Below are positions 26,803-39,794 of a stretch of DNA of 55,650 bases, in pieces. The position numbers and the translations under genes are program-made. Numbering within the stretch: position 1 is the stretch's first letter; every line of letters begins with the position of its first letter. This DNA is from Oscillatoriales cyanobacterium RM2_1_1 (GTDB taxonomy: Bacteria; Cyanobacteriota; Cyanobacteriia; Cyanobacteriales; Microcoleaceae), in the NCBI GenBank assembly GCA_012033335.1, contig JAAURB010000026.1, forward strand, positions 1 to 55,650, read 5' to 3'. Below the pieces are notes generated by a model. That model was not told the origin of the DNA, did not search any database, and was given only the letters and a program-made list of their open reading frames with translations.

Positions 26803-27680
26803 CCTGAAAATCCTGCATAAATCTCATCAATAAATGCGGTTTATGCATCGATAAATTGAGAGGATCAGGCCCCAGAGATGGGATTTATATTGACGATCCT
26901 GAACCAGAAACTAGAAGTTTGAGGTGGGAAATTCAAGGATTGATCTTAGCAGTCCATTAGAACTGATGAATCTTGAAGATCAGGTAAAGTTTCAGACTCT
27001 TTTTACTCTGATATTGATTACAAATTCTTCCCCTTCTATAATAAGGAATCCTATGTAACCATTCTGATCAAATTCGGAATCGGGCAAATGTCTGCCCAGG
27101 TTGGCTAAAAGCCTGTGGGATCAATATCTATCAGTGATTTGGGATGACTCAACATTCAGGATTTCCCAGAGCTTGACCATTCCTCTAAATAATCAGGAGG
27201 GAGGGTCAAGGGGTCAGTTCTGAACTTGGTCTCGCAATTCACAAAGTCAATTTTCCCAGTCAATTCACAGAGTCAATTCATAGAGTCAAGTAATTCTCAA
27301 GAGCAGTGAAAACTTTTTAATTTGAAAACTAGCCAGGATAACCCAGGAAACCTTTCAACCTAAAAGTTGACTAAATATTTTTTAGGCCCTCTAAAAATTC
27401 TCAGAATCACGTATGATTAATACTGATCACCAAGTTAATAGTTTGTCAGGTATAATTCATCGGACATCATTCGTCAGATATAGAATCAGAGTAGACAGTC
27501 AAAAGGCAAAAGTCAGTTTGAGCTTGATGCTTATCCAAAATAGCTTGAGGAAATCTCTCAAAAAACAAACCTGATGTAATCTGGAGAAATACTTAGACGC
27601 AACCCTGCAGGGTCAGGTTTTGAGTTTCTCTAATTCTCCGCATTTTAAGCAAGCGATCCAATCCCTAAATTTACGAGTGA
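26803..27680. other. long intergenic region upstream of pipX
   Basis: These 878 bases contain no credible gene. At about 27236-27300 the motif AGTCAATTC recurs three to four times with small changes, an interrupted direct-repeat array. A near-match to an NtcA box, GTATGATTAATAC, occurs near 27411 but has seven rather than eight bases between GTA and TAC. The rest is AT-rich. The pipX promoter presumably lies in the right part. Confidence 0.45.
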
Positions 27681-27950
27681 ATGACCACAGAAACTTACAT
27701 GAACCATCCCAACTTTGGCTTACTCTTCAGGGTTTGTCTAGTTGAGGAAAATCAAGAACTCTTTATCACCCTCTATGCCCACCGCTTATTTTTTTTGGTA
27801 ACCCACGGGCAAAGTGGCTTAAAGTTTGAATCAGTTAGCCGTTCCGATGCCAAGCTTTCAGTGGAACTGCGTTTACGGGCGCTACGGCGAATGAACCAGC
27901 TTGAGGAGTACAAGAAATTACAGATCGTTCATCAACAAACCTTTCAATAG
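27681..27950 (+). CDS. pipX: PII-interacting coactivator PipX
   Basis: This 89-residue protein is PipX, which binds either the PII signalling protein or the nitrogen regulator NtcA and so connects 2-oxoglutarate and ATP status to transcription. It begins MTTETYMNHPNFGLLFRVC, contains the Tudor-like beta region (ELFITLYAHRLFFLVTHG) and ends with helices (LRLRALRRMNQLEEYKKLQIVHQQTF). Length is typical. pipY follows, the usual cyanobacterial order, but about 115 bases of repeats separate them here. Confidence 0.95.
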   Translation: MTTETYMNHPNFGLLFRVCLVEENQELFITLYAHRLFFLVTHGQSGLKFESVSRSDAKLSVELRLRALRRMNQLEEYKKLQIVHQQTFQ

Positions 27951-28062
27951 TGTCTGAATACTTGTTTCTGAATACTTGTTTCTGAATAATAGCTTCTGAA
28001 CAAGAATTCCCAAACGATGTCTTTAGAATAATAGTTTCTGAACAAGAATTGCTGTATAAGGG
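27951..28062 (+). repeat. degenerate tandem repeats between pipX and pipY
   Basis: AATACTTGTTTCTG occurs twice in tandem after the pipX stop, and AATAATAG(C/T)TTCTGAACAAGAATT occurs twice further on. Together they fill most of the gap. I see no gene or terminator in it. Confidence 0.75.
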
Positions 28063-28065
28063 ATC

Positions 28066-28746
28066 ATGACCGATTCAATTGCCCACCGGATTCATCAGCT
28101 TCGAGCTACCTTGCCTGAAACCGTGCGGTTGATTGCAGTCAGCAAAACCTTTCCGGCTGAAGCCATTCGCCAGGCTTATGGAGCGGGGATCAGAGATTTT
28201 GGAGAAAGTAAGGTTCAAGAAGCAATTGATAAACAGACTCAGCTATCAGATTTGCCGGATATTACCTGGCACTTGATTGGTCATCTGCAAAGTAATAAAG
28301 CCCTCAAGGCCCTACAGCACTTCCAATGGATTCATTCGGTCGATAGTCTGAAACTCGCCCAGCGATTAGATCGGTTGGCACAGGAGTCAAACTGTACTCC
28401 GAATGCTTGTTTACAGGTGAAGTTGCTGCCCGATCCCAATAAATTTGGCTGGAGTATTAGTCAACTGCAAACAGACCTATTTGACCTGAACCAATGCCAG
28501 TCCTTAAAGATCAAAGGTTTGATGACAATTCTCCCCCAGGGCTTAACGGCTTCAGAGTCGTTGGAGGTTTTCCATCAAACCAAAAAATTAGCCACAGACA
28601 TCAATCAACAGTCCTGGCAAAATCTTGCCATTCAAGAGTTATCGATGGGAATGTCAGAGGACTTTTCCCTGGCGATATCAGCCGGAGCCACAATGATTCG
28701 TCTGGGTCGAACAATTTTCGGTGCAAGAGTGACCCAATTGAGATAG
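28066..28746 (+). CDS. pipY: PLP homeostasis protein PipY (YggS/PLPBP family)
   Basis: This 226-residue protein is the cytoplasmic PLP-binding protein of the YggS family, which helps maintain the pyridoxal phosphate pool and amino-acid balance. It shows LIAVSKTFPAEAIRQAY with the PLP-binding lysine in AVSKTFP, FGESKVQEA, WHLIGHLQSNKA and SMGMSEDFSLAISAGATMIRLGR. Its position after pipX identifies it as PipY. sepF and proC follow in the order common in cyanobacteria and many other bacteria. Confidence 0.95.
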   Translation: MTDSIAHRIHQLRATLPETVRLIAVSKTFPAEAIRQAYGAGIRDFGESKVQEAIDKQTQLSDLPDITWHLIGHLQSNKALKALQHFQWIHSVDSLKLAQRLDRLAQESNCTPNACLQVKLLPDPNKFGWSISQLQTDLFDLNQCQSLKIKGLMTILPQGLTASESLEVFHQTKKLATDINQQSWQNLAIQELSMGMSEDFSLAISAGATMIRLGRTIFGARVTQLR

Positions 28747-28800
28747 AATATTGAGTTGTGCAAAAGCAAAGCCAGAGGAATATACTTTATTGATCGGGTA

Positions 28801-28873
28801 TATAGCGTTTCTCACGCTGCTAGAGTGCGGGAGTGAGTGGCGCACCTACCTCACACGATTGAAAATCGCTGTA
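28801..28873 (+). repeat. R2 dispersed repeat, copy b
   Basis: This copy runs from TATAGCGTTTCTCACGCTGC to CGATTGAAAATCGCTGTA. It is shorter in the middle than the copies at 34981 and 53648. It lies between pipY and sepF, so it would be transcribed if those genes share a message. Confidence 0.8.
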
Positions 28874-29020
28874 TTAGCAGAAATACCCATAGCGGATTAA
28901 ACCCGTTAAATGTATTGCAATCAATGTGTTGCGAAAATATAGCTAAGGTCTGGCTAATTCCCATTAACTGCCCTAAAATGAGGGTCAAGTTTGGGCGAAG
29001 TGTCTCATGGAGAATCCGCT

Positions 29021-29629
29021 GTGAATACATTGTTTGGTAAATTACGAGACTTCGTAGGGCTCAATGATTCTTTTGAGTATGACTACGAGTACGATGAAGT
29101 GGAAGGGGATCAATACCAAAACGTGTATCAGGCCCCTCAAGAATTTGCTCCTCCTGCTCCGGTAGAGGAAGAGCGCCGCAGCCTCCGTCGCCCTCGTGAA
29201 CGCACGGTTGGCACCATCAACACTGGTTCTATAATGTCTGAAGGAGTTGGTTCAACCATGAATAATGTAATTGGAATGCCCGGTGCGCTCAACGGGATCT
29301 CTGAAGTTGTGGTGATGGAGCCCCGGACTTTTGAAGAAATGCCTGCGGCCATTCGTGCTCTCAAGGATAGAAAGTCAGTGGTGCTCAATTTAACCATGAT
29401 GGATCCTGACCAAGCCCAAAGAGCCGTTGATTTTGTAGCGGGGGGAACCTACGCTCTGGATGGTCATCAGGAGCGGATTGGCGAAAGTATCTTCCTCTTT
29501 ACTCCAAACTGCGTTCAGGTTAGAACTCAAGCAGGAGTAGCCAATGAACTGCCCGGTCAAGGGCGAGTTCGGATTCCTTCTCCGGTAGCGGCTAATTGGC
29601 AAACTGAGAAAGTTCAAGTGGCTCAATAG
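29021..29629 (+). CDS. sepF: cell division protein SepF
   Basis: This 202-residue protein is SepF (Cdv2 in cyanobacteria), which binds FtsZ and the membrane at the division ring. It starts [16 protein letters not shown], an amphipathic membrane-targeting helix, followed by an acidic Tyr/Glu-rich linker and the SepF core ([63 protein letters not shown]). I chose GTG 29021 because GGAG at 29009-29012 is well spaced and the family begins at this residue; a reading from 28991 adds unrelated residues. A strong terminator-like hairpin follows. Confidence 0.93.
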   Translation: MNTLFGKLRDFVGLNDSFEYDYEYDEVEGDQYQNVYQAPQEFAPPAPVEEERRSLRRPRERTVGTINTGSIMSEGVGSTMNNVIGMPGALNGISEVVVMEPRTFEEMPAAIRALKDRKSVVLNLTMMDPDQAQRAVDFVAGGTYALDGHQERIGESIFLFTPNCVQVRTQAGVANELPGQGRVRIPSPVAANWQTEKVQVAQ

Positions 29630-29759
29630 ACAAACGGTTTGTGTTCTGGCCCTGGAATAATTTTCTGGGACAAGTCTATGGGGCAATTTTTGTCTCTTCT
29701 GTAATCTCCATCACGAGGTTGCTCCTTGAAAAACTCTCTTGTACGAGAGGATTTCCTCT

Positions 29760-29788
29760 AACCCCCTGCAATTTAGGGGGTTTATCTT
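29760..29788 (+). terminator. intrinsic terminator-like hairpin after sepF
   Basis: AACCCCCT (29760-29767) pairs perfectly with AGGGGGTT (29775-29782) around a seven-base loop and is followed by a T-rich stretch (TATCTTTG). It lies 130 bases after the sepF stop and about 40 bases before proC, so it should separate the two transcripts at least partly. Confidence 0.7.
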
Positions 29789-29823
29789 TGGTTTATGATG
29801 AATCAACCGGATTCGATATAAAC

Positions 29824-30645
29824 ATGGCACTTTTTAAATTAGGTTTGATTGGGGGTGGGGTGATGGGAGAAGCTCTGTTATCCCGCTTACTAGATCAGAA
29901 TCTCTATGGAGCTTCGGAGGTCTTGGTCAGCGAACCACAAGTACAACGGCGGGATTTTCTCATGAACCAATACGGGATCGCCACAACCGCCAATAACTTA
30001 GAGGCAATTCAAGCTACGGAAGCCCTCTTGCTTGCGATCAAGCCGCAGATTTTTTCAACCCTGGCAACAGAACTAGCATCCCTGGAACAGAGTTCTGCAG
30101 GGATCGCTTCTGGCATAGTAATCTCAATTTTAGCCGGGGTAACCTTAGCCCAACTGGAAACCGCTTTCCCCCGCCGACCCGTGATTCGAGTTATGCCCAA
30201 TACCCCTGCCACTGTGGGAGCTGGGATTAGCGCGATCGCCCCGGGTACATTAGTACAACCTCCTCACCTGCTCCTAGCCAAACAAATTTTTGCCACCGTG
30301 GGAGATGTGGTCGAAGTCCCCGAATACCTGATGGATGCTGTGACTGGTTTGTCAGGATCTGGCCCTGGGTATGTAGCTGTTTTCATTGAAGCCCTGACAG
30401 ATGGCGGAGTGGCAGCAGGTCTACCCCGGGCGATCGCCATGCAACTGGCTCTCCAGACTGTGCGGGGCACTGCTGAGCTGTTGTTGCAATCAGGACTGCA
30501 TCCTGCCGAACTCAAAGATCGGGTCACTAGCCCAGGGGGAACTACCATTGCAGGCATTGCTCAATTGGAACAGGCTGGATTTCGCTCCGCCTTGATTGAA
30601 GCGGTCAAGACAGCCTGTGAGCGATCCAGGGAATTGGGACGTTAG
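29824..30645 (+). CDS. proC: pyrroline-5-carboxylate reductase
   Basis: This 273-residue enzyme reduces pyrroline-5-carboxylate to proline with NAD(P)H. The Rossmann motif GLIGGGVMGEALLSRLL opens the protein, and the C-terminal signature reads DAVTGLSGSGPGYVAVFIEA and LKDRVTSPGGTTIAGIAQLEQ. I placed the start at ATG 29824, since the longer frame from 29641 runs through the terminator hairpin. Length is normal for the family. Confidence 0.95.
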   Translation: MALFKLGLIGGGVMGEALLSRLLDQNLYGASEVLVSEPQVQRRDFLMNQYGIATTANNLEAIQATEALLLAIKPQIFSTLATELASLEQSSAGIASGIVISILAGVTLAQLETAFPRRPVIRVMPNTPATVGAGISAIAPGTLVQPPHLLLAKQIFATVGDVVEVPEYLMDAVTGLSGSGPGYVAVFIEALTDGGVAAGLPRAIAMQLALQTVRGTAELLLQSGLHPAELKDRVTSPGGTTIAGIAQLEQAGFRSALIEAVKTACERSRELGR

Positions 30646-30752
30646 CAGTCTGGGTTGCTCTCGTGACGAATACTGGAGGCGATCGCCCCGTTCGAAGCCA
30701 GTTAGAGTTTTCTATGCCTTAAGAGTTAAGTTTTGTTAAAGAGTACAATTTT

Positions 30753-30781
30753 GTAAATTTCGCTACAGAATTTACTATAAT
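30753..30781 (+). promoter_or_regulatory. NtcA box overlapping a sigma-70 promoter upstream of the gifA-like pair
   Basis: GTAAATTTCGCTAC (30753-30766) is an exact GTA-N8-TAC NtcA consensus. A perfect -10 box TATAAT lies at 30776-30781. With transcription starting near 30788 the NtcA site would be centred at about -28, inside the promoter rather than at the -41.5 of activated genes, which fits repression. NtcA-repressed gif promoters are known from Synechocystis. A -35-like TTGTAA sits at 30751. Confidence 0.75.
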
Positions 30782-30843
30782 AGTACTTGATAAAAGATTC
30801 GCTTACAGTTTTGTGACTTAAAACCGTTTGGAGGAACAGGATC

Positions 30844-31038
30844 ATGCGAACTGAAGAACAAGCACGAGCATTGATGAGTCGTCATCATCACCTGATCAAA
30901 AATCGTCAGCAATCACTGTTTAGCCGTTCTGCCAGTGAAGTTGGGCTAGAAACTGAGAATTATTGGAATACGATTCAAGGGCAGCCCCATCCGACTTTTC
31001 GGTTAAATTACGACCGTAGCGGCGCTTCCTTGAGTTAG
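30844..31038 (+). CDS. gifA: glutamine synthetase inactivating factor, IF7-like (copy 1)
   Basis: This 64-residue protein matches what I know of IF7 (gifA product): a short, highly basic protein that binds glutamine synthetase type I and inhibits it under nitrogen excess. It begins MRTEEQARALMSRHHHLIKN, continues RQQSLFSRSASEVG and ends FRLNYDRSGASLS. The arginine-rich helix is the known contact region in the family. The related PirA protein shares this type of sequence, so the exact paralogue is uncertain. GGAGG at 30830-30834 precedes the ATG. An NtcA box lies in its promoter, and a second copy follows. Confidence 0.75.
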   Translation: MRTEEQARALMSRHHHLIKNRQQSLFSRSASEVGLETENYWNTIQGQPHPTFRLNYDRSGASLS

Positions 31039-31133
31039 GATGCTTAACCCAAAAAATCAGCAAAAAACGAGCCAAAGAAGTTAATTGACTATCATTAAAT
31101 TTCACCATTAACATTACTTTAGGAGCAACAATC

Positions 31134-31328
31134 ATGGGTACTCAAGAGCAAGCCCGCGTACTAATGATGCGTCATCATCAACTGATTAAAAATCGTCAGC
31201 AATCATTACTGAACCGTGTGGCAACAGAAGTGGGTGTTGAAGTGGGTGATTATCACAGCACTATTCAAGGCAAACCTCGGGAAGATTTTCGAGCAGATTA
31301 TAACCGAAGTGGCTCTACAATGAGCTAA
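31134..31328 (+). CDS. gifA: glutamine synthetase inactivating factor, IF7-like (copy 2)
   Basis: This second 64-residue copy begins MGTQEQARVLMMRHHQLIKN and ends FRADYNRSGSTMS; the two copies share more than half their residues, especially QAR.LM.RHH.LIKNRQQSL. It has its own AGGAG ribosome binding site, and the 95-base gap contains TTGACT and TTAACA 17 bases apart, a possible weak promoter of its own without an NtcA box. It should also target glutamine synthetase, perhaps under different conditions. A strong terminator follows, closing the two-gene unit. Confidence 0.75.
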   Translation: MGTQEQARVLMMRHHQLIKNRQQSLLNRVATEVGVEVGDYHSTIQGKPREDFRADYNRSGSTMS

Positions 31329-31388
31329 CTCAAGAACGCCATTGAAGCAAGCCCATTCTAATGCCCAACCTTAAATTTCTAATTTAAT

Positions 31389-31427
31389 CCCCGCCCGTTA
31401 TTCAGCAGAGTAATGAGCGGGGGTTTT
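31389..31427 (+). terminator. intrinsic terminator after the gifA-like pair
   Basis: CCCCGC at 31389-31394 pairs with GCGGGG at 31417-31422, extended by CGTTA against TAATG with mismatches, and TTTT follows immediately. It lies about 60 bases after the second gene. Confidence 0.85.
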
Positions 31428-31475
31428 AAAAGAATAGTCCTGAAGTAAGGTGCATTAGTAAACGCAATGCACCAT

Positions 31476-32090
31476 CTAAAAATTCTGTCGAATTAAGTTA
31501 ATTGCTCCTTTCACGGCTTCATAGCCGAAGATCAAAACGGCACTGGTTAAAGCCAATCCCATCACACATACCACCAGCCCTGCCAGACTGATCATGCCAT
31601 CATCATCCAACAGACCAAATCCTGTAATGAAGATCCCTATGGCTGGCAACGTATTGGTTAGGGGAATCGGAATCATCATTGAAGTGGCCATCAGGGCGAT
31701 CGCACAGCCAATGACTGTCCGCCCGACAAAACTCGTACATACCGGAGTCAAACGAGGGCGAGACAAGAATTCGATTCTTCTGAGCCAGGGCAAACCGGCT
31801 TTGACAATTCCCTGTACTTTTGGGGTGGGCATCGGGTGTCTCAGCCAGCCTTTAGGGAACCAGGGAGGTTTTCCGGCAATCAGTCGCATAGCCAGTAGGA
31901 ACAGCAAAATCCCAAAAGGGACGGAATAGCCCGGGGCCGGAATCGGTAAAGCCGAAGGCAACGCAAGAACCACAAATAGAAATCCAAAAACCCGTTCTCC
32001 AGCCAGGTCAAGCATGTCATCCAGGGTAACAGTGGTCGGACGATCCTCTTCAAAGAAGTAGCGTTGCAATTCAGTAGAAAGTTTAGACAC
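31476..32090 (-). CDS. exoD: ExoD family membrane protein (exopolysaccharide synthesis)
   Basis: This 204-residue inner-membrane protein matches the ExoD family, named from Rhizobium exopolysaccharide mutants. It begins MSKLSTELQRYFFEE and shows the family segment GFLFVVLALPSALPIPAPGYSVPFG, then three to four further hydrophobic segments. I chose GTG 32090 because AGGA lies six bases upstream on the minus strand; a longer reading from TTG 32132 lacks such support. The mechanism is unknown. Confidence 0.85.
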   Translation of the reverse strand: MSKLSTELQRYFFEEDRPTTVTLDDMLDLAGERVFGFLFVVLALPSALPIPAPGYSVPFGILLFLLAMRLIAGKPPWFPKGWLRHPMPTPKVQGIVKAGLPWLRRIEFLSRPRLTPVCTSFVGRTVIGCAIALMATSMMIPIPLTNTLPAIGIFITGFGLLDDDGMISLAGLVVCVMGLALTSAVLIFGYEAVKGAINLIRQNF

Positions 32091-32448
32091 AGGCAATCCT
32101 GAAAAGAGTTGTGAATGACACTCAATAGACAATTCTACTCAACGAATGCACTCGAGAGATGCACTAAAACGACCCATAATTATGACTAGAAGGCTGGTTG
32201 ACTGACAAAATTCTCTTGCCCTCACCCCCAACCCCTCTCCCAGAGAGGGCTAGGGTAAGGGTGGTTCGGACAATCAACCCACAAGATGCGCTAGTCAATC
32301 AGACTGGAAGGTTCCTAGCTTGAACAGACTCAGATCGTTAGAGGTGAGCAAAAACCCACCTCTTCAGGTTTACCTTAAGTTCACCTTAACTCAAAGGTGA
32401 CAACTCCAGATTAAGGCCCAAATTGAGGCCCAGATCTATCTCCCAGCC
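32091..32448. other. intergenic region between ahcY and exoD with a C-rich repeat
   Basis: This 358-base gap contains a C-rich/G-rich element at 32217-32274 in which CCCTCACCCCCAACCCCTCT can fold onto AGAGGGCTAGGGTAAGGG. This CCCTCACCCCCA-type sequence is a common dispersed repeat in cyanobacterial genomes and may also end transcription. No gene is seen. Confidence 0.6.
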
Positions 32449-34142
<1,694 letters not shown>

Positions 34143-34871
34143 GTGAACAATATTCCTACGGTTTCAGATACCAGACGGGCATTTTATGGTGCCCATACCC
34201 GCCCAATCAATTCCATTTATCGTCGGGTGATTGAGGAATTGATGGTTGAGATGCATCTCCTCAATGTTAATTCTGACTTTCAATACAATCCAATTTATAG
34301 TTTAGGGGTGGTTACGGCCTTTGATCGGTTTATGCAGGGTTACTTACCTGAAAGTGACAGAGACTCAATTTTCCAGGCCCTGATCCGGGCTCAAAATCAA
34401 GATCCTCAACAATACCAAGCCGATGCTAAGGCCCTTTGTGAGATCGCCCAGGAAAGCACCAGCCAGGAGTTGCAGCAGTGGGCTAGCCAGGCTGCTCAAA
34501 CCGCTGAGGGCAACCCAGTTCAGAATAATTTTCAAGCGATCGCGACCAATTCCCGCTTTAAGTACAGTCGCTTGCTGGCCATTGGGCTCTACACCTTGCT
34601 TGAACAGGCGGATACTGAGATACTTCAGGACAAAGATAATCGAGAACAGGCGATTGAGACGATGGCCTCTGGGCTGAATTTATCAAAAGACAAGCTCCTC
34701 AAGGATTTGGAACTGTATCGCAGCAATCTGGATAAAGTAGCCCAAGCCCGCAAGATGATGCAGGAACTCACCGAAGCAGAACGCAAAAAACGGGAACAAC
34801 GGGAAGCTGCTAGGGCGACTGAAGGAGTTGATGAAAACTCAGAGAAAACCCAATCCCCATCTGAATCTTGA
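34143..34871 (+). CDS. thf1: photosystem II biogenesis protein Psb29/Thf1
   Basis: This 242-residue protein is Thf1/Psb29, needed for photosystem II assembly or repair and for FtsH protease stability. It begins MNNIPTVSDTRRAFYGAHTR and has the family segment VVTAFDRFMQGYLPESD; the C-terminus is a charged coiled coil (LDKVAQARKMMQELTEAERK). The start is a GTG at 34143, without a clear ribosome binding site, chosen because the family begins there. Confidence 0.94.
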   Translation: MNNIPTVSDTRRAFYGAHTRPINSIYRRVIEELMVEMHLLNVNSDFQYNPIYSLGVVTAFDRFMQGYLPESDRDSIFQALIRAQNQDPQQYQADAKALCEIAQESTSQELQQWASQAAQTAEGNPVQNNFQAIATNSRFKYSRLLAIGLYTLLEQADTEILQDKDNREQAIETMASGLNLSKDKLLKDLELYRSNLDKVAQARKMMQELTEAERKKREQREAARATEGVDENSEKTQSPSES

Positions 34872-34980
34872 GTTTGCCTCAGCATTGAAGACTGAAGCCT
34901 AGAAATCATAAAGTTTAATTTCATCGGGTTGCTGTAATTCGGCAGGCCAAATTCCTTGGTGTAAGATTTTTGGAATATAG

Positions 34981-35070
34981 GGATTTTCAATCCCGTGAGG
35001 TACGGATTGGGAAGTTGGTGGCGCAATCCACCATCAACTTCTGTACTCCAGCAGTGTGAAAAACACTGTA
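34981..35070 (-). repeat. R2 dispersed repeat, copy c
   Basis: This copy is in reverse orientation, from GGATTTTCAATCCCGTGAGG to CAGTGTGAAAAACACTGTA. It contains an inner inverted repeat, GAAGTTGGTGG with CCACCATCAACTTC, so the whole unit can fold into a branched hairpin. It lies between thf1 and por. Confidence 0.8.
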
Positions 35071-35117
35071 GGAGATTATTTAGCCAGATTTTACTAACAT
35101 TATTAGCAGCGTTTTAA

Positions 35118-37324
<2,207 letters not shown>

Positions 37325-37354
37325 AGCTGTTATCCCCAGGGTGTTCTAGTGTTC

Positions 37355-38410
37355 TTACTTGGCCCGTCTTAGCGTTCTCCAACTGGTGTAGCCCAATAAA
37401 CCCGTTGCCCCCAAGGCATAGGCCAGACCACTGGGAATTCCCGAGAAGGCCAACGCCAGACATCCTACCCAGAGCGTTAAAGAGTAGATGAAAATGACAG
37501 TTAGTTTTTGAGATAGACCCGCCTTGAGCAACCGATGATGCAGATGCCGATTGTCTGCTTTGAACGGAGATTTCCCATTCCGTAACCGATCTACAATAAC
37601 AGCCACCATATCCAGAATGGGCACAGCCAGAATCACATAGGGTAGCAACACCGAAGTCACAACGGCAGTTTTGACTAAACCAATCACCCCGACCGCCGCC
37701 AGGGTAAAACCAATAAAATAAGATCCCCCATCTCCCATAAAAATCTGGGCCGGATTAAAGTTGTAGCGCAAAAATCCAATGGCACTGCCCGCTAACGCGG
37801 CTGAAATCAAAGCTGCAGCGGGTTGGTTCATAAACAAGCTCACGACACACATAACCATGGCGGAAATTGCCGAAACCCCTGCCGCAAGACCATCCAATCC
37901 ATCAATCCAATTGACCGCATTCACCATGCCCACCAACCAGGTGACGGTCACCGGGAGACTCAACCAACCAATATGGGCCAATCCTACAAATGGAACAGTC
38001 AAGAACTCGATCCGTACCCCTACACCCCAGGCCAGACTGGCAACTCCAGCCTGTAATAACAGACGGGTGAAAGGAGACAAACTATACAAGTCATCCGCCA
38101 GACCGATCAGAAAGAATGCCAATCCTCCTAGGATCACGCCCCAAATTTCATACTCTTGCTTTGGGCTTAAGGGCTGACCACTGGCATCAATAAATCCCCC
38201 TGACCACCAGACCACTAGCAGAGCAATCAGGGTACCCATAAAGATGGACACTCCCCCCAATCGCACCATAGGATGCTGATGAACTTTGCGATCCGACGGC
38301 AGATCGACTCGGCCACTTCTCAAACCAATTTGCTTGACCACAGGTGTACTCAGCAAAACCACCACGGCAGAGATAAGAAAGGCAAGCAGATGATAGAGGG
38401 TATGGGTCAT
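37355..38410 (-). CDS. WecA/TagO-type undecaprenyl-phosphate sugar-1-phosphate transferase
   Basis: This 351-residue membrane enzyme belongs to the MraY/WecA glycosyltransferase family 4, which starts lipid-linked polysaccharide or teichoic-type polymers. With about ten helices it shows LADDLYSLSPF, NAVNWIDGLDGLAAG, FMGDGGSYFIGF and the family HLHHRLL segment. The sugar is probably GlcNAc phosphate by analogy. I chose ATG 38410 over TTG 38431. It lies about 30 bases after the cinA start on the same strand. Confidence 0.88.
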   Translation of the reverse strand: MTHTLYHLLAFLISAVVVLLSTPVVKQIGLRSGRVDLPSDRKVHQHPMVRLGGVSIFMGTLIALLVVWWSGGFIDASGQPLSPKQEYEIWGVILGGLAFFLIGLADDLYSLSPFTRLLLQAGVASLAWGVGVRIEFLTVPFVGLAHIGWLSLPVTVTWLVGMVNAVNWIDGLDGLAAGVSAISAMVMCVVSLFMNQPAAALISAALAGSAIGFLRYNFNPAQIFMGDGGSYFIGFTLAAVGVIGLVKTAVVTSVLLPYVILAVPILDMVAVIVDRLRNGKSPFKADNRHLHHRLLKAGLSQKLTVIFIYSLTLWVGCLALAFSGIPSGLAYALGATGLLGYTSWRTLRRAK

Positions 38411-38510
38411 CTGAAGTAACTTCTGGTGCAAAATTAAAGCCAGTACAGCCAGAGTCTACTACATTTCAGTCCGTTCTGATGTCGTAGAAGTTTGAAACTT
38501 TGGCAGGTAA

Positions 38511-39794
38511 CTATGCCAGAGCTGGAACTCTCGAATTGAGATGGCTGTAGAGGGGAAACTGCTGACAGAGCTGGGCGACTCGTTGACGACAGGTTTGGGC
38601 GATCGCCGGATCCTCAGGATGTAGCAGCCGCTCGGCAATAATATCGCCGATTTCTACGAATTCAGGGGTTCCCATGCCGCGAGTCGTCATTGCCGGAGAC
38701 CCTAACCGCAAACCACTGGTGACAAAGGGAGATTCTGGGTCAAAGGGAATCGTATTTTTGTTGGCGGTGATATTGATTTCACTCACCAGTTGATCCGCTT
38801 GCTTACCATTCAAGCCAACTGAACGCAGGTCAACCAGCATTAAATGATTCTCCGTCCCCCCGGAAACAATTCTCAGTCCCCGCTGTTGGAGTTGATCAGC
38901 TAGGGCTTGGGCATTGCGGATCACCTGGCCCGAATAGGTTTTGAATTCAGGCTGGAGGGCTTCTCCGAAGGCAACGGCCTTACCCGCAATCACATGCTCC
39001 AGGGGGCCCCCTTGGGTGCCTGGAAAAACGGCCTTATCCAATTTTTTGCCCAGTTCTGGATCCCGGGTTAGAATCAAACCGCCGCGAGGCCCCCGAAGAG
39101 TTTTATGAGTGGTTGTCGTGACCACATCACAATGGGGCACAGGATTGGGATGATGACCTGTGGCAACTAATCCAGCAATATGAGCAATATCTGCCAGTAA
39201 TAAAGCTCCAACCTGATCGGCGATCGCCCGGAATTTTTCAAAGTCAATGATTCGGGGATAGGCGGAGAAACCACAAATAATCAGCTTGGGTTGATGCTGC
39301 TTGGCCAAATCCAGAATTTGGTCATAGTCCAAGGATTCTGTCCCTCGACTGACTCCATAGTGACAAGGCTGGAACCATTTCCCTGAGACATTGACTGGTG
39401 AACCATGGGTGAGGTGACCTCCATGGGACAAGTCCATACCCATAATCCTATCCCCCGGCTTTAAAAGTGCCAGGAACACTGCAAAATTGGCTTGAGCCCC
39501 GGAGTGGGGTTGAACATTCGCATGGGCTGCCCCAAATAATTCCTTGGCCCGATCAATTGCAATCTGCTCGATGCTATCGATAAATTCACAACCGCCGTAG
39601 TATCGTTTCTTCGGTAAGCCTTCTGCATATTTGTTGGTTAAAACTGACCCCTGGGCAGCCATTACCGCTGCAGAAGTAAAATTTTCACTGGCAATCAGCT
39701 CCAGGTGATCCTGCTGACGTTGTAGCTCTCGCTGCACCAAGTCAGCCACTATTGGGTCGGTTTGGGACAAAATCTCGATATTAGTCTGACTCAC
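38511..39794 (-). CDS. glyA: serine hydroxymethyltransferase
   Basis: This 427-residue PLP enzyme interconverts serine and glycine with tetrahydrofolate, linking one-carbon metabolism to photorespiration. It shows [39 protein letters not shown] and the PLP-lysine segment [18 protein letters not shown] chose GTG 39794 because the minus-strand TGAGGAATGTAAC places AGGA at ideal spacing and the family starts at this residue; the longer reading from 39860 adds an unrelated N-terminus. Confidence 0.95.
   Translation of the reverse strand: MSQTNIEILSQTDPIVADLVQRELQRQQDHLELIASENFTSAAVMAAQGSVLTNKYAEGLPKKRYYGGCEFIDSIEQIAIDRAKELFGAAHANVQPHSGAQANFAVFLALLKPGDRIMGMDLSHGGHLTHGSPVNVSGKWFQPCHYGVSRGTESLDYDQILDLAKQHQPKLIICGFSAYPRIIDFEKFRAIADQVGALLLADIAHIAGLVATGHHPNPVPHCDVVTTTTHKTLRGPRGGLILTRDPELGKKLDKAVFPGTQGGPLEHVIAGKAVAFGEALQPEFKTYSGQVIRNAQALADQLQQRGLRIVSGGTENHLMLVDLRSVGLNGKQADQLVSEINITANKNTIPFDPESPFVTSGLRLGSPAMTTRGMGTPEFVEIGDIIAERLLHPEDPAIAQTCRQRVAQLCQQFPLYSHLNSRVPALA

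Noticed and set aside
27411-27423. NtcA box upstream of pipX
   Set aside because: GTATGATTAATAC has seven bases between GTA and TAC instead of eight and lies about 260 bases from the gene.
30782-30843. Glutamine riboswitch upstream of the gifA-like pair
   Set aside because: Some gif genes are controlled by a glnA-type aptamer, but the leader here is only about 55 bases and lacks its conserved blocks; control seems to be by NtcA only.
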